Below, in pieces: positions 1 to 6,061 of a stretch of DNA of 7,133 nucleotides. A program made the translations under genes and the position numbers. The stretch is from Candidatus Pelagibacterales bacterium (lineage in GTDB: Bacteria > Pseudomonadota > Alphaproteobacteria > TMED109): the NCBI GenBank assembly GCA_002684605.1, contig NYVM01000044.1, forward strand, positions 3,956 through 11,088, read 5' to 3'. Each line of letters begins with the position of its first letter. Position 1 is the stretch's first letter. The notes beneath the pieces are model-generated. The model saw only the letters and a list, made by a program, of their open reading frames with translations, was not told where the DNA came from and searched no databases.

Positions 1-1442
1 GGAATTTTAAATTTAGTTAAGCGGTTTTTACAATAATCTTTTAACTCATCTTCATTAGTTATTTTATTTTCTTTAAGTACTACTGCAGCAAAAAGGTCTT
101 CACCTAATTTTTCATGAGGAACAGAGAAAGCAACAGCTTGTTGAATGTTCTCATTATCCATTAAGATTTCATCAATTTCTTTAGGGCTAATCTTCTCTCC
201 ACCTCTGTTGATAATTTCTTTTAACCTTCCCGTAATTTTAAGATACCCATCATCATCGAACATGCCTTCATCACCTGTTAAAAACCAACCATTAATAAAG
301 CTTTCTGCATTAGCTTTTGGATTATTGATATATCCATTAGTAATATTTTCACCTTTTATAATTATATGTCCTGTAATATTTCTATTGTTTTGGTCATTAT
401 TAATAATTTTGTTTTTATATAGTAGCGCCACATCAGGGCCAGCAGCTAAACCCACAGTGCCAGACTTTCTTTTTCTTGTAGGTAGGGGATTTGATGTCAT
501 CTGATGTGCAGCCTCTGTCATACCATACGATTCTATAACACAAGTATTAAAGACTCTTTCTAAATTTTTCATAACTATAGATGGGAGAGACGCTGATGAT
601 GATCTAATAAATTTTAGAGGATTATTTTGAATAATATCTATATTACGAGGTGCTCTACTGAGAATGGCTTGGTGCATAGTTGGTACAGCTGTGTACCAAG
701 TCGGTTTGTACTCTTCTATCCATCTAAAAAATTTGAGCGCATCAAATCCTGAAGGAGTAATAATAGATCCTGATTGGTAAATAGGAGCTAAAATAGCTGC
801 TATAAGTCCATGGATATGAAACATTGGCATAATATTTAGACATTTATCATTCTTATTTAAATTTAAAGTGGTTGAAATATTTTTTGCGGATGCCATTAAA
901 TTCTTATTAGTGAGAGGAACCATTTTGGGTCTTGATGTTGTTCCTGAAGTATGAAGAATCATGGCTATATCATCTTCATTAGAGTCTGGAGAATAATTTT
1001 TATTAGTATTATTTATTTCAATATCTAATTTTATAAAATTTGATGAAGTTTTCTTTTTTAAATTAATAATTTCAATATTTAATTCTTCAGCAGCTTCTCT
1101 AGCTTGAATGAGCTTATTTTCTTCTATTATTACAGCTTTAACTTTTAGATCATCGTAATAAAATTTAAATTCTTCTTTAGTAAATGCAGGGTTCAATGGA
1201 CAAGAAGTAAAATTTGAAGCAATTGCAACAAATGTACAAGCCATAGCTGACCCATTTTCTAAAGCTAAAGCTATTCTCTCTCCTTTTTTAATATTTAAGG
1301 AAGATAATTGATTAAAAGTATTATCTACATATTTTAAAAGGTCTTTGTATGTAATATTAGATTCATCAGGAGCTTGAATAAAAACATTATTTCCATCAAT
1401 GGCAAGAATTAAATTATATAGAGTATTTTTAGTTAAGGTCAT
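1..1442 (-). CDS. Acyl-CoA synthetase (AMP-binding), oxalate-CoA ligase-like; 3' end cut by window edge
   Basis: Reading the minus strand from ATG at 1442 gives 480 uninterrupted codons that run off the left edge. The enzyme belongs to the class I adenylate-forming family: it activates a carboxylic acid with ATP to an acyl-adenylate and transfers it to CoA, in the cytoplasm. Visible motifs are the P-loop LHTSGTTSRPK (residues 163-173), MPMFHIHG (205-212), YGMTEAAHQM (306-315), TGDEG (389-393) and the hinge GRLKEIINRGGEKISPKEID (405-424). The stretch MTEAAHQMTSNPLP closely resembles what I recall of plant and fungal oxalyl-CoA synthetases (AAE3/Pcs60), so oxalate or another short dicarboxylate is a reasonable substrate guess. 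Medium-chain or aromatic acids cannot be excluded. About 25-30 C-terminal residues, including the catalytic lysine of the last motif, lie outside the window. The start is fixed by an in-frame stop at 1446-1448, two codons upstream; no clear Shine-Dalgarno sequence precedes it. It diverges from the aminotransferase gene. Confidence 0.93.
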   Translation of the reverse strand, partial: MTLTKNTLYNLILAIDGNNVFIQAPDESNITYKDLLKYVDNTFNQLSSLNIKKGERIALALENGSAMACTFVAIASNFTSCPLNPAFTKEEFKFYYDDLKVKAVIIEENKLIQAREAAEELNIEIINLKKKTSSNFIKLDIEINNTNKNYSPDSNEDDIAMILHTSGTTSRPKMVPLTNKNLMASAKNISTTLNLNKNDKCLNIMPMFHIHGLIAAILAPIYQSGSIITPSGFDALKFFRWIEEYKPTWYTAVPTMHQAILSRAPRNIDIIQNNPLKFIRSSSASLPSIVMKNLERVFNTCVIESYGMTEAAHQMTSNPLPTRKRKSGTVGLAAGPDVALLYKNKIINNDQNNRNITGHIIIKGENITNGYINNPKANAESFINGWFLTGDEGMFDDDGYLKITGRLKEIINRGGEKISPKEIDEILMDNENIQQAVAFSVPHEKLGEDLFAAVVLKENKITNEDELKDYCKNRLTKFKI

Positions 1443-1503
1443 ATTTTACAAATATTAGTTATTAATTTATTGTATTATATTATATTAAGTGAAAGGAAAT
1501 TCA
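1443..1503. promoter_or_regulatory. Divergent intergenic region with probable promoters for both flanking genes
   Basis: These 61 bases separate two genes that start in opposite directions, so both promoters should lie here or just inside the genes. The stretch is almost pure A and T. On the plus strand a TTTACA (1445-1450) followed after 17 bases by TATTGT (1468-1473) is a possible but weak -35/-10 pair. In DNA this AT-rich such matches are cheap, so only the regional inference from gene orientation is solid. No operator-like palindrome stands out. Confidence 0.4.
1492..1498 (+). promoter_or_regulatory. Ribosome binding site that selects the aminotransferase start
   Basis: AAAGGAA lies 5 bases before the ATG at 1504. 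A GTG at 1489 is in the same frame and would add five residues, but it lies upstream of this site and has no Shine-Dalgarno sequence of its own; an in-frame TAA at 1486-1488 directly precedes it. The ATG at 1504 is therefore preferred. Confidence 0.7.
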
Positions 1504-2868
1504 ATGTTAAAAGAAAACGTTTTAGAATCAACACATATAGACAATAATAAGTTAGATGAAATTCCAAATGATCTCTCTTCTTACTGGATGCCTTTTACAA
1601 CTAATCGTCGTTTTAAAAATAACCCTAGATTTCTAGTTTCTGCTAAAGATATGCATTATAAGACTTCAGATAATAAAAGCATTTTAGATGGAGTAGCAGG
1701 CTTATGGTGTGTTAACGCCGGACACTGTCGACCCCGAATAGTTAAGGCTGTACAGGAGCAAGTGGCAGAGATGGATTATGCTACCGCTTTTAATATGGGG
1801 CATCCTAAAGCTTTTACTTTAGCTTCAAGGTTGGCTGCAATACTTCCAAAAAATATAGACCATGTTTTCTATACAAACTCTGGATCAGAAGCAGTAGATA
1901 CGGCTTTAAAAATTGCACTAGCATATCATAATGCAAATGGTGATTCTAGACGAACAAGATTAATTGGACGATCAAGAGGATATCATGGCGTAGGTTTTGG
2001 AGGAATGTCAGTAGGAGGAATGGTTGCAAATAGAAAGCAATTTTCTAATCATTTACCAGGCGTTGATCATATGCAAGATACACATATTCCAGAATTAAAT
2101 GCTTTTTCTAAAGGACAACCTAAGCATGGTGTAGAAAGAGCGCATTCACTTATAGATTTAATAAATTTACATGACGCTTCCACTATAGCAGCTGTAATTA
2201 TTGAACCTGTTGCATGCTCAACAGGCGTATTAGTTCCGCCTATTGGTTATCTTGAGGAAATAAGAGAAATATGTACAAAAAATGGCATACTGCTAATTTT
2301 TGATGAAGTTATATGTGGTTTTGGAAGGCTAGGTACGCCATTTTCTGCAGATAAGTTCAACATAATTCCAGATATTATGACGCTTGCAAAAGGTCTTACT
2401 AATGCGACAGTTCCTATGGGAGCTGTCGCCACTCATAAAAAAATATATGACGGACTAATGCATGGACCTGAAAATGTAGTCGAACTTTTCCATGGCTATA
2501 CATATTCTGGTCATTCATTAGCATGTGCAGCAGCATTAGCAACTTTAGAGGAGTATGAAGCAGAAAAATTATTTGATAGAGCTAATAGCCTGGAAAAATG
2601 CTTTGAAGAGCATGCACATAAGTTAAAGGATTTAGACAATGTTATAGATATAAGAACCATTGGTTTAGTAGCAGGAATTGAGTTGAAAAATAGAGAAGAT
2701 GGAATGGGCAAACGAGTATACGATGTTTGGGAGAATTGTTTTGAAAATAATTTACTTACAAGGTTTACTGGGGAGACTCTTGCTATTTCTCCTCCTTTAA
2801 TAGTAACTGAAGATCAAATTAAATTAATATTTGATATCATTAGATCGGCAATTCTAGAAGTTAAATAA
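1504..2868 (+). CDS. Class III omega-amino acid (beta-alanine):pyruvate aminotransferase
   Basis: This is a PLP-dependent enzyme of fold type I, class III. It moves the terminal amino group of an omega-amino acid, typically beta-alanine, to pyruvate, giving L-alanine and a semialdehyde (malonate semialdehyde from beta-alanine). The 454-residue product has the family's usual length and aligns along its whole length with my recollection of bacterial beta-alanine:pyruvate transaminases. It shows the N-terminal YWMPFT motif (27-32), the phosphate-binding SGSE (126-129), YHG (160-162), the cofactor-contacting Asp267 in FDEV, the Schiff-base Lys296 in LAKGLTN, GYTYSGH (331-337) and Arg420 in TRFTGET, which matches the carboxylate-binding arginine region. 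The true amine donor (beta-alanine, 4-aminobutyrate, taurine or a polyamine derivative) cannot be read from the sequence. The start at 1504 is chosen from the ribosome binding site; GTG at 1489 is the alternative. It is the first gene of an apparent operon with the downstream AhpD-like gene. Confidence 0.93.
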   Translation: MLKENVLESTHIDNNKLDEIPNDLSSYWMPFTTNRRFKNNPRFLVSAKDMHYKTSDNKSILDGVAGLWCVNAGHCRPRIVKAVQEQVAEMDYATAFNMGHPKAFTLASRLAAILPKNIDHVFYTNSGSEAVDTALKIALAYHNANGDSRRTRLIGRSRGYHGVGFGGMSVGGMVANRKQFSNHLPGVDHMQDTHIPELNAFSKGQPKHGVERAHSLIDLINLHDASTIAAVIIEPVACSTGVLVPPIGYLEEIREICTKNGILLIFDEVICGFGRLGTPFSADKFNIIPDIMTLAKGLTNATVPMGAVATHKKIYDGLMHGPENVVELFHGYTYSGHSLACAAALATLEEYEAEKLFDRANSLEKCFEEHAHKLKDLDNVIDIRTIGLVAGIELKNREDGMGKRVYDVWENCFENNLLTRFTGETLAISPPLIVTEDQIKLIFDIIRSAILEVK

Positions 2869-2885
2869 TTAAAAAGGAGTTTGTT

Positions 2886-3281
2886 ATGGCTACTGTAAAA
2901 TTAATAGGGCCTGAAGAGGCAAAGGGTAAAGTAAAAGAAATATTTGATGACATAAGTAAGACTAGACGAGGAGATAAAGTAAATAATATATGGAAGGCTC
3001 TTGCCAATGATCCTGACTTATTGGAAGCAACTTGGAATAGAATAAAACAAGTTATGGCGCCAGGTGCTTTAGACTCTGTTACAAAAGAATTAATCTATAT
3101 AGCTGTAAGTATAGTTAATGGTTGTGAATATTGTATTCATTCACATACTGCTACTGCCAGGAAAAAAGGCATGACAGAAGAAATGAGAAGCGAGTTACTT
3201 GCTGTAGTAGCTATGGCATCTCAAACAAATAGTTTAGCTAATGCCTACCAAATAGATGTGGATGATTCTTTTAAAAAATAA
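2886..3281 (+). CDS. AhpD-like carboxymuconolactone decarboxylase family protein
   Basis: This 131-residue all-helical protein of the CMD/AhpD family carries the redox signature of that family: Glu68, then Cys80-Glu-Tyr-Cys83 and His87 (NGCEYCIHSH). The 12-residue step from Glu68 to Cys80 equals that in AhpD as I recall it. AhpD-type proteins use the CxxC pair as a thiol-disulfide or peroxidase-reducing centre, while true 4-carboxymuconolactone decarboxylases lack the pair, so a redox or peroxide-defence role fits better than decarboxylation. The substrate is unknown. It starts 17 bases after the aminotransferase stop, behind a strong AAGGAG (2874-2879) six bases before the ATG, so it is very likely cotranscribed with it. 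This would place it as an accessory to that pathway, by inference only. Its stop codon is 3 bases from the end of the converging hydrolase gene. Confidence 0.9.
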   Translation: MATVKLIGPEEAKGKVKEIFDDISKTRRGDKVNNIWKALANDPDLLEATWNRIKQVMAPGALDSVTKELIYIAVSIVNGCEYCIHSHTATARKKGMTEEMRSELLAVVAMASQTNSLANAYQIDVDDSFKK

Positions 3282-3295
3282 AGTTTATTTAAAAG
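3268..3295. terminator. Inverted repeat spanning two convergent stop codons, possible weak bidirectional terminator
   Basis: CTTTTAAA (3268-3275) and TTTAAAAG (3288-3295) are perfect 8-base inverted arms around a 12-base spacer. The spacer contains the stop codon of the AhpD-like gene and that of the hydrolase on the other strand. Its place exactly between two converging operons suits a shared terminator. The stem has one G-C pair and would be weak, so chance in AT-rich DNA is a real alternative. Confidence 0.3.
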
Positions 3296-4241
3296 CACTA
3301 TCTATTCGGTTACCAACTAAGCTTATTAGTGCAGCAGTATCATTTATTCTCGCACCCATAGTTAAAAAGCCATGAATTTGACCATCGAAGACTTTGGTTT
3401 CAACATTATTACCAGCTTTTAACAATTTTTTTCCGTATGCTATACCCTCATCTTTCAGAGGATCACATCCTGCTACTATTATTAAAGAAGGAGGAAGCTT
3501 TGTTAAATCATTATAAAGTATCGGTGCTGCTCTCCAATCATTTAGTTGGTCTTTATCGATATATTTATCTTCAAACCATTTCATTAAAGGTTTTGATAGA
3601 ATAAAGCCATCATATTTTTCTTTAGATGAATAGTGCGCTCCCATATGCGTAGAAGGGTATATCAACGCTTGGAAAGATATAGTAACATCTGAATTAATTT
3701 TTGAGTTAATACAGCAGACTGTAGCTATATTGCCTCCGGCACTATCACCACATACGGCTATTTTATTGACATTTATAGGTAAATCTAATGTATTATTTTT
3801 TACCCAATTTATAGCAGAAATCGAATCATTAATAGCTGTTGGAAACCTGTATTCTGGGCCCATTCTATAATCAATTGCAATTACGTCAAAGTTACCTTCA
3901 TTGGCTAATTGTCTACATACTACATCATGTGTTTCCAGGTCTCCTATAACCCAGCCACCGCCATGAAAGAATATTGTAATAGGAAGTATATTATTATGAT
4001 TATTATTTAGCCCTCTATAGTAGCGTGCTTTAATCTTATTTCCTTCAACAGGTATTTTAATATTCATACATTTATGCACTTCTGGTGCAGGAGGAGATAA
4101 AGATCCCCTCATAGCAAGATAGGCATTTCTAGCTTCAATGTGATTCATATTATAAAGAGGAATTCTATCTCCAGACTTTTCAGCAGACCTGATATCTTCA
4201 ATAATTTCTAATGCTTCTGGATGTAACTCTTTATCTGACAT
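3285..4241 (-). CDS. Alpha/beta hydrolase, hormone-sensitive lipase family (family IV) esterase
   Basis: This is a serine esterase or lipase of the alpha/beta hydrolase fold, in the bacterial hormone-sensitive lipase group, acting on short to medium acyl esters; the real substrate is unknown. With the start at 4241 the protein has 318 residues, a normal length. It shows the oxyanion-hole motif HGGGW (93-97), the nucleophile Ser167 in GDSAGG, the acid Asp260 in GCDPLKDEG and His290 in QIHGF, so the catalytic triad is complete. No signal peptide is seen, so it should be cytoplasmic. The N-terminal 45 or so residues match the cap region of this family. Start codons are possible at GTG 4250, ATG 4247 and ATG 4241; AGGAG at 4250-4254 is 8 bases from 4241 but only 2 from 4247, so 4241 is chosen. 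It is the last gene of a three-gene minus-strand operon and lies directly behind the JAMM gene. Confidence 0.92.
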   Translation of the reverse strand: MSDKELHPEALEIIEDIRSAEKSGDRIPLYNMNHIEARNAYLAMRGSLSPPAPEVHKCMNIKIPVEGNKIKARYYRGLNNNHNNILPITIFFHGGGWVIGDLETHDVVCRQLANEGNFDVIAIDYRMGPEYRFPTAINDSISAINWVKNNTLDLPINVNKIAVCGDSAGGNIATVCCINSKINSDVTISFQALIYPSTHMGAHYSSKEKYDGFILSKPLMKWFEDKYIDKDQLNDWRAAPILYNDLTKLPPSLIIVAGCDPLKDEGIAYGKKLLKAGNNVETKVFDGQIHGFLTMGARINDTAALISLVGNRIDSAFK

Positions 4242-4249
4242 ATTCATCA

Positions 4250-4254
4250 CTCCT
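4250..4254 (-). promoter_or_regulatory. Ribosome binding site of the hydrolase, overlapping the upstream stop codon
   Basis: AGGAG on the minus strand sits 8 bases before the ATG at 4241. The TAG stop of the JAMM gene (4253-4255) overlaps its first bases. A ribosome finishing the upstream gene would therefore stop on the initiation site, which points to translational coupling. Confidence 0.6.
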
Positions 4255-4681
4255 AATTGATAGTTATCTTTTTTAAGTCATAATTTTTTTTTATAAGTAT
4301 TGGCATATAAGCTGAAAAATCTATAACTTTATCTCTTATACCTACTATTATCCAGCACATATTAGCATCATGAATAGACCTTATATCTCTTTGTGAGGGC
4401 TTTGTTCCTAAAGGACTATCTGGATGACTGTGATAATGTCCAATAATTGACATTTTATTTTTCCTATATAATTTTTGAATATTAATTATTTCTTGAGGGT
4501 CAATTTCAAAAAATAAATAAGGATTAGCTGCAATATTTTTAGTGCTAATAGAAACTTTACATATTAATTTATTAGCTTCAATATATCCGATTAAAAGACC
4601 ACAACATTCTTTAGGGTAATTTTTTCTTGCATTATTAATAATCTCATTTTTTATGATATTAGGTATTTTTATATTATTCAT
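4253..4681 (-). CDS. JAMM/MPN+ (Mov34/PAD-1, M67-type) metalloprotease family protein
   Basis: This 142-residue single-domain protein has the zinc-site layout of JAMM isopeptidases: Glu25 in YPKECCGLLIG, then GHYHSHP with His84 and His86, Ser96 and Asp99. Known prokaryotic relatives cleave peptide or isopeptide bonds, for example removing C-terminal residues from ubiquitin-like sulfur-carrier proteins in cysteine, thiamine or molybdopterin routes, in the cytoplasm. No sulfur-carrier or E1-like gene lies in this window, so its substrate is open. From His86 to Asp99 there are 12 intervening residues, whereas the JAMM consensus I know has 10, suggesting a two-residue insertion near Leu91-Lys94; all ligands are otherwise present. 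It starts 6 bases after the end of the small membrane protein gene, with only a weak ribosome binding site (AAGTAAG-like), and ends inside the ribosome binding site of the hydrolase, so it is the middle gene of the operon. Confidence 0.88.
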   Translation of the reverse strand: MNNIKIPNIIKNEIINNARKNYPKECCGLLIGYIEANKLICKVSISTKNIAANPYLFFEIDPQEIINIQKLYRKNKMSIIGHYHSHPDSPLGTKPSQRDIRSIHDANMCWIIVGIRDKVIDFSAYMPILIKKNYDLKKITIN

Positions 4682-4687
4682 TATAAC

Positions 4688-4978
4688 TTACTTTTTAATT
4701 ATAATTTTTTTTATTTCTATGCTTGAATCCAAGCTTATTATATTAATTATATATTTTTTTTCATCTTCAAATTGAAGAGTAATATTTTCGTTATTAGATA
4801 TAACATTTATTAAATTCATTTTTTCAGGAGTGTTTATTTCTATAATTGAGTTATTTATTTCAGGTTTTGATGACTTAGCTAAATTGCCACTTCTTTGTAT
4901 TATAGTAAATACTAAGAATGATGTACCAAATACTATTAATATCCCCATAAATATTACTAAAAATTTTAGACCTCTCAT
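4688..4978 (-). CDS. Small single-pass membrane protein, DUF6476-like
   Basis: The 96-residue product begins MRGLKFLVIFMGILIVFGTS and has one clear hydrophobic segment (about residues 5-27) next to basic residues. This suggests an inner-membrane anchor with a soluble tail of about 65 residues, rich in Asn, Ile and Lys, probably periplasmic. I see no catalytic motif. Position (divergent from rluD), length and the N-terminal membrane segment resemble the alphaproteobacterial DUF6476 family, but that match is from memory and should be treated as tentative. The ATG at 4978 is preceded by AGGTGA at 4985-4990, a good ribosome binding site. The composition is normal for the window. Function is unknown; it heads the operon with the JAMM protein and the hydrolase. 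Confidence 0.75.
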   Translation of the reverse strand: MRGLKFLVIFMGILIVFGTSFLVFTIIQRSGNLAKSSKPEINNSIIEINTPEKMNLINVISNNENITLQFEDEKKYIINIISLDSSIEIKKIIIKK

Positions 4979-5033
4979 TGTATTTCACCTATATTATATA
5001 TTTATTAACTTTTAATATATTTAAGCTTTTTTT
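4979..5033. promoter_or_regulatory. Divergent intergenic region between the membrane protein gene and rluD
   Basis: These 55 bases lie between two diverging starts and so should hold both promoters or parts of them. The sequence is nearly all A and T. A perfect TATAAT occurs on the minus strand at 4993-4998, but it has no partner -35 and would place transcription start inside the ribosome binding site. No individual promoter is called with confidence. Confidence 0.35.
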
Positions 5034-5993
5034 ATGAATAATTCTAGTAAAGTAATTAAATTTTTAGTTTCTAATAAAGAACAAGGTCTTCGTGTGGATA
5101 AAGCCTTTTCTTTATATGATGATACTTTGAGTAGATCTTATATAAAAAAACTAATATTAAATGGCTCATTATATCTCAATAATCAAATATTTCTTGATCC
5201 ATCTTATAAATTAATAAAAGGGAATCTTGTTAAGATTGTTTTGCCAGAATTAATAGATGATAAACCAAAAGCAGAAAATATTTACTTAGATATATTGTAT
5301 GAAGATGATTTTTTATTAGTAATAAACAAGCAAGCAGGCTTGGTCGTCCATCCTGCCCCAGGAAATTATGAGGGAACTTTAGTAAATGCATTATTATATC
5401 ACTGTAGAGGAAGCTTATCTGGCATAGGAGGCGTAAAGAGACCAGGAATAGTGCATAGGTTAGATAAAGATACGTCGGGTATAATGTTAGTTGCAAAAAA
5501 TGATGAAGCACACCGATACTTGTCAAAGGGAATTTCAACTAAAAAAATAGAAAGAAAATATAAGGCAATAGTATGGGGAGAGCCAAAGCAAAAAGTAGGT
5601 ATTATAAATGCAAATATAGCAAGGCATTCGCAGGATAGAAAAAAAATGGCTGTAGTCAATAATGTTGGAAGAGTAGCAATTACGGAATATAAAGTTATAA
5701 ATTCGTATGGCTTCGCTTCTTTAATAGAGTGTAGCCTTCTGACTGGAAGAACACATCAAATTAGAGTTCATTTAGCTAATATGGGTTTTCCAATTATTGG
5801 AGACCAATTATATGGAAAGGGTAAAACTATATCATCTAAAATGCCTGATACATTGAAGTTTTTTTCAAGACAGGCATTACATTCTTATAGCATAAGTTTT
5901 ATTCACCCATTTACTAAAGAGCAATTAAACTTTGAAAGTAACCTTCCAAAGGATATAGAATTATTAAAAAACGCTATAGAAAATTTTATATAA
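5034..5993 (+). CDS. rluD: 23S rRNA pseudouridine synthase, RluA/RluD family
   Basis: This enzyme isomerises uridines to pseudouridine in 23S rRNA; RluD in E. coli modifies the helix 69 positions 1911, 1915 and 1917 and supports ribosome assembly. The 319-residue protein has an N-terminal S4 RNA-binding domain (about 17-70, with GLRVDKAF and SRSYIKKLI), followed by the catalytic domain. The signature GIVHRLDKDTSG (138-149) contains the catalytic Asp144, and LLTGRTHQIRVHL (235-247) and GDQLYG (256-261) complete the RluA-family pattern. The S4 domain and the pairing with rpoH favour RluD over RluA; RluC is the main alternative. No Shine-Dalgarno sequence is visible before the ATG, which follows a run of seven T. 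rpoH follows on the same strand after 68 bases. Confidence 0.92.
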   Translation: MNNSSKVIKFLVSNKEQGLRVDKAFSLYDDTLSRSYIKKLILNGSLYLNNQIFLDPSYKLIKGNLVKIVLPELIDDKPKAENIYLDILYEDDFLLVINKQAGLVVHPAPGNYEGTLVNALLYHCRGSLSGIGGVKRPGIVHRLDKDTSGIMLVAKNDEAHRYLSKGISTKKIERKYKAIVWGEPKQKVGIINANIARHSQDRKKMAVVNNVGRVAITEYKVINSYGFASLIECSLLTGRTHQIRVHLANMGFPIIGDQLYGKGKTISSKMPDTLKFFSRQALHSYSISFIHPFTKEQLNFESNLPKDIELLKNAIENFI

Positions 5994-5999
5994 TTTATA

Positions 6000-6027
6000 C
6001 TTGATTTTTTATAAAAAATAACCAATT
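6000..6027 (+). promoter_or_regulatory. Possible sigma-32-type promoter upstream of rpoH (weak)
   Basis: CTTGAT (6000-6005) matches five of six bases of the heat-shock -35 CTTGAA. After 16 bases comes CCAATT (6022-6027), a partial match to the -10 consensus CCCCAT-T. The location, about 35 bases before the rpoH start, would suit the autoregulated heat-shock promoter known in front of rpoH in Caulobacter. The -10 match is poor, so this is a suggestion only. Confidence 0.25.
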
Positions 6028-6061
6028 TAGTAAGTATGTATGATTTTATGAGGTTAAATAA

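Noticed and set aside
145..504. A plus-strand open frame of 119 codons
   Set aside because: It lies wholly antisense to the acyl-CoA synthetase, has no ribosome binding site I can see, and its hydrophobic low-complexity product is what the opposite strand of AT-rich coding DNA gives.
1489..1503. GTG start for the aminotransferase adding five residues
   Set aside because: The Shine-Dalgarno-like AAAGGAA lies downstream of this GTG and correctly spaced before the ATG at 1504.
2247..2711. Two minus-strand open frames inside the aminotransferase
   Set aside because: The sense-strand protein has conserved motifs throughout this stretch; the antisense frames show no recognisable motif.
4993..4998. 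Perfect TATAAT on the minus strand before the small membrane protein gene
   Set aside because: No -35 element at 16-18 bases, and transcription would begin inside the ribosome binding site; AT-rich sequence makes a chance match likely.
4830..5015. A plus-strand open frame of 61 codons opposite the small membrane protein gene
   Set aside because: It is the antisense shadow of a gene that has a good ribosome binding site and a membrane segment; the shadow has neither a site nor a known motif.
5230..5659. Overlapping minus-strand open frames inside rluD
   Set aside because: They cover the S4-to-catalytic part of a clear pseudouridine synthase and have Leu/Phe-rich products typical of antisense translation.
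6005..6018. Perfect 14-base palindrome of six T, AT, six A after rluD
   Set aside because: All A-T with no real loop, so it is a poor hairpin and not a convincing terminator or operator; such runs are expected in DNA of this composition.
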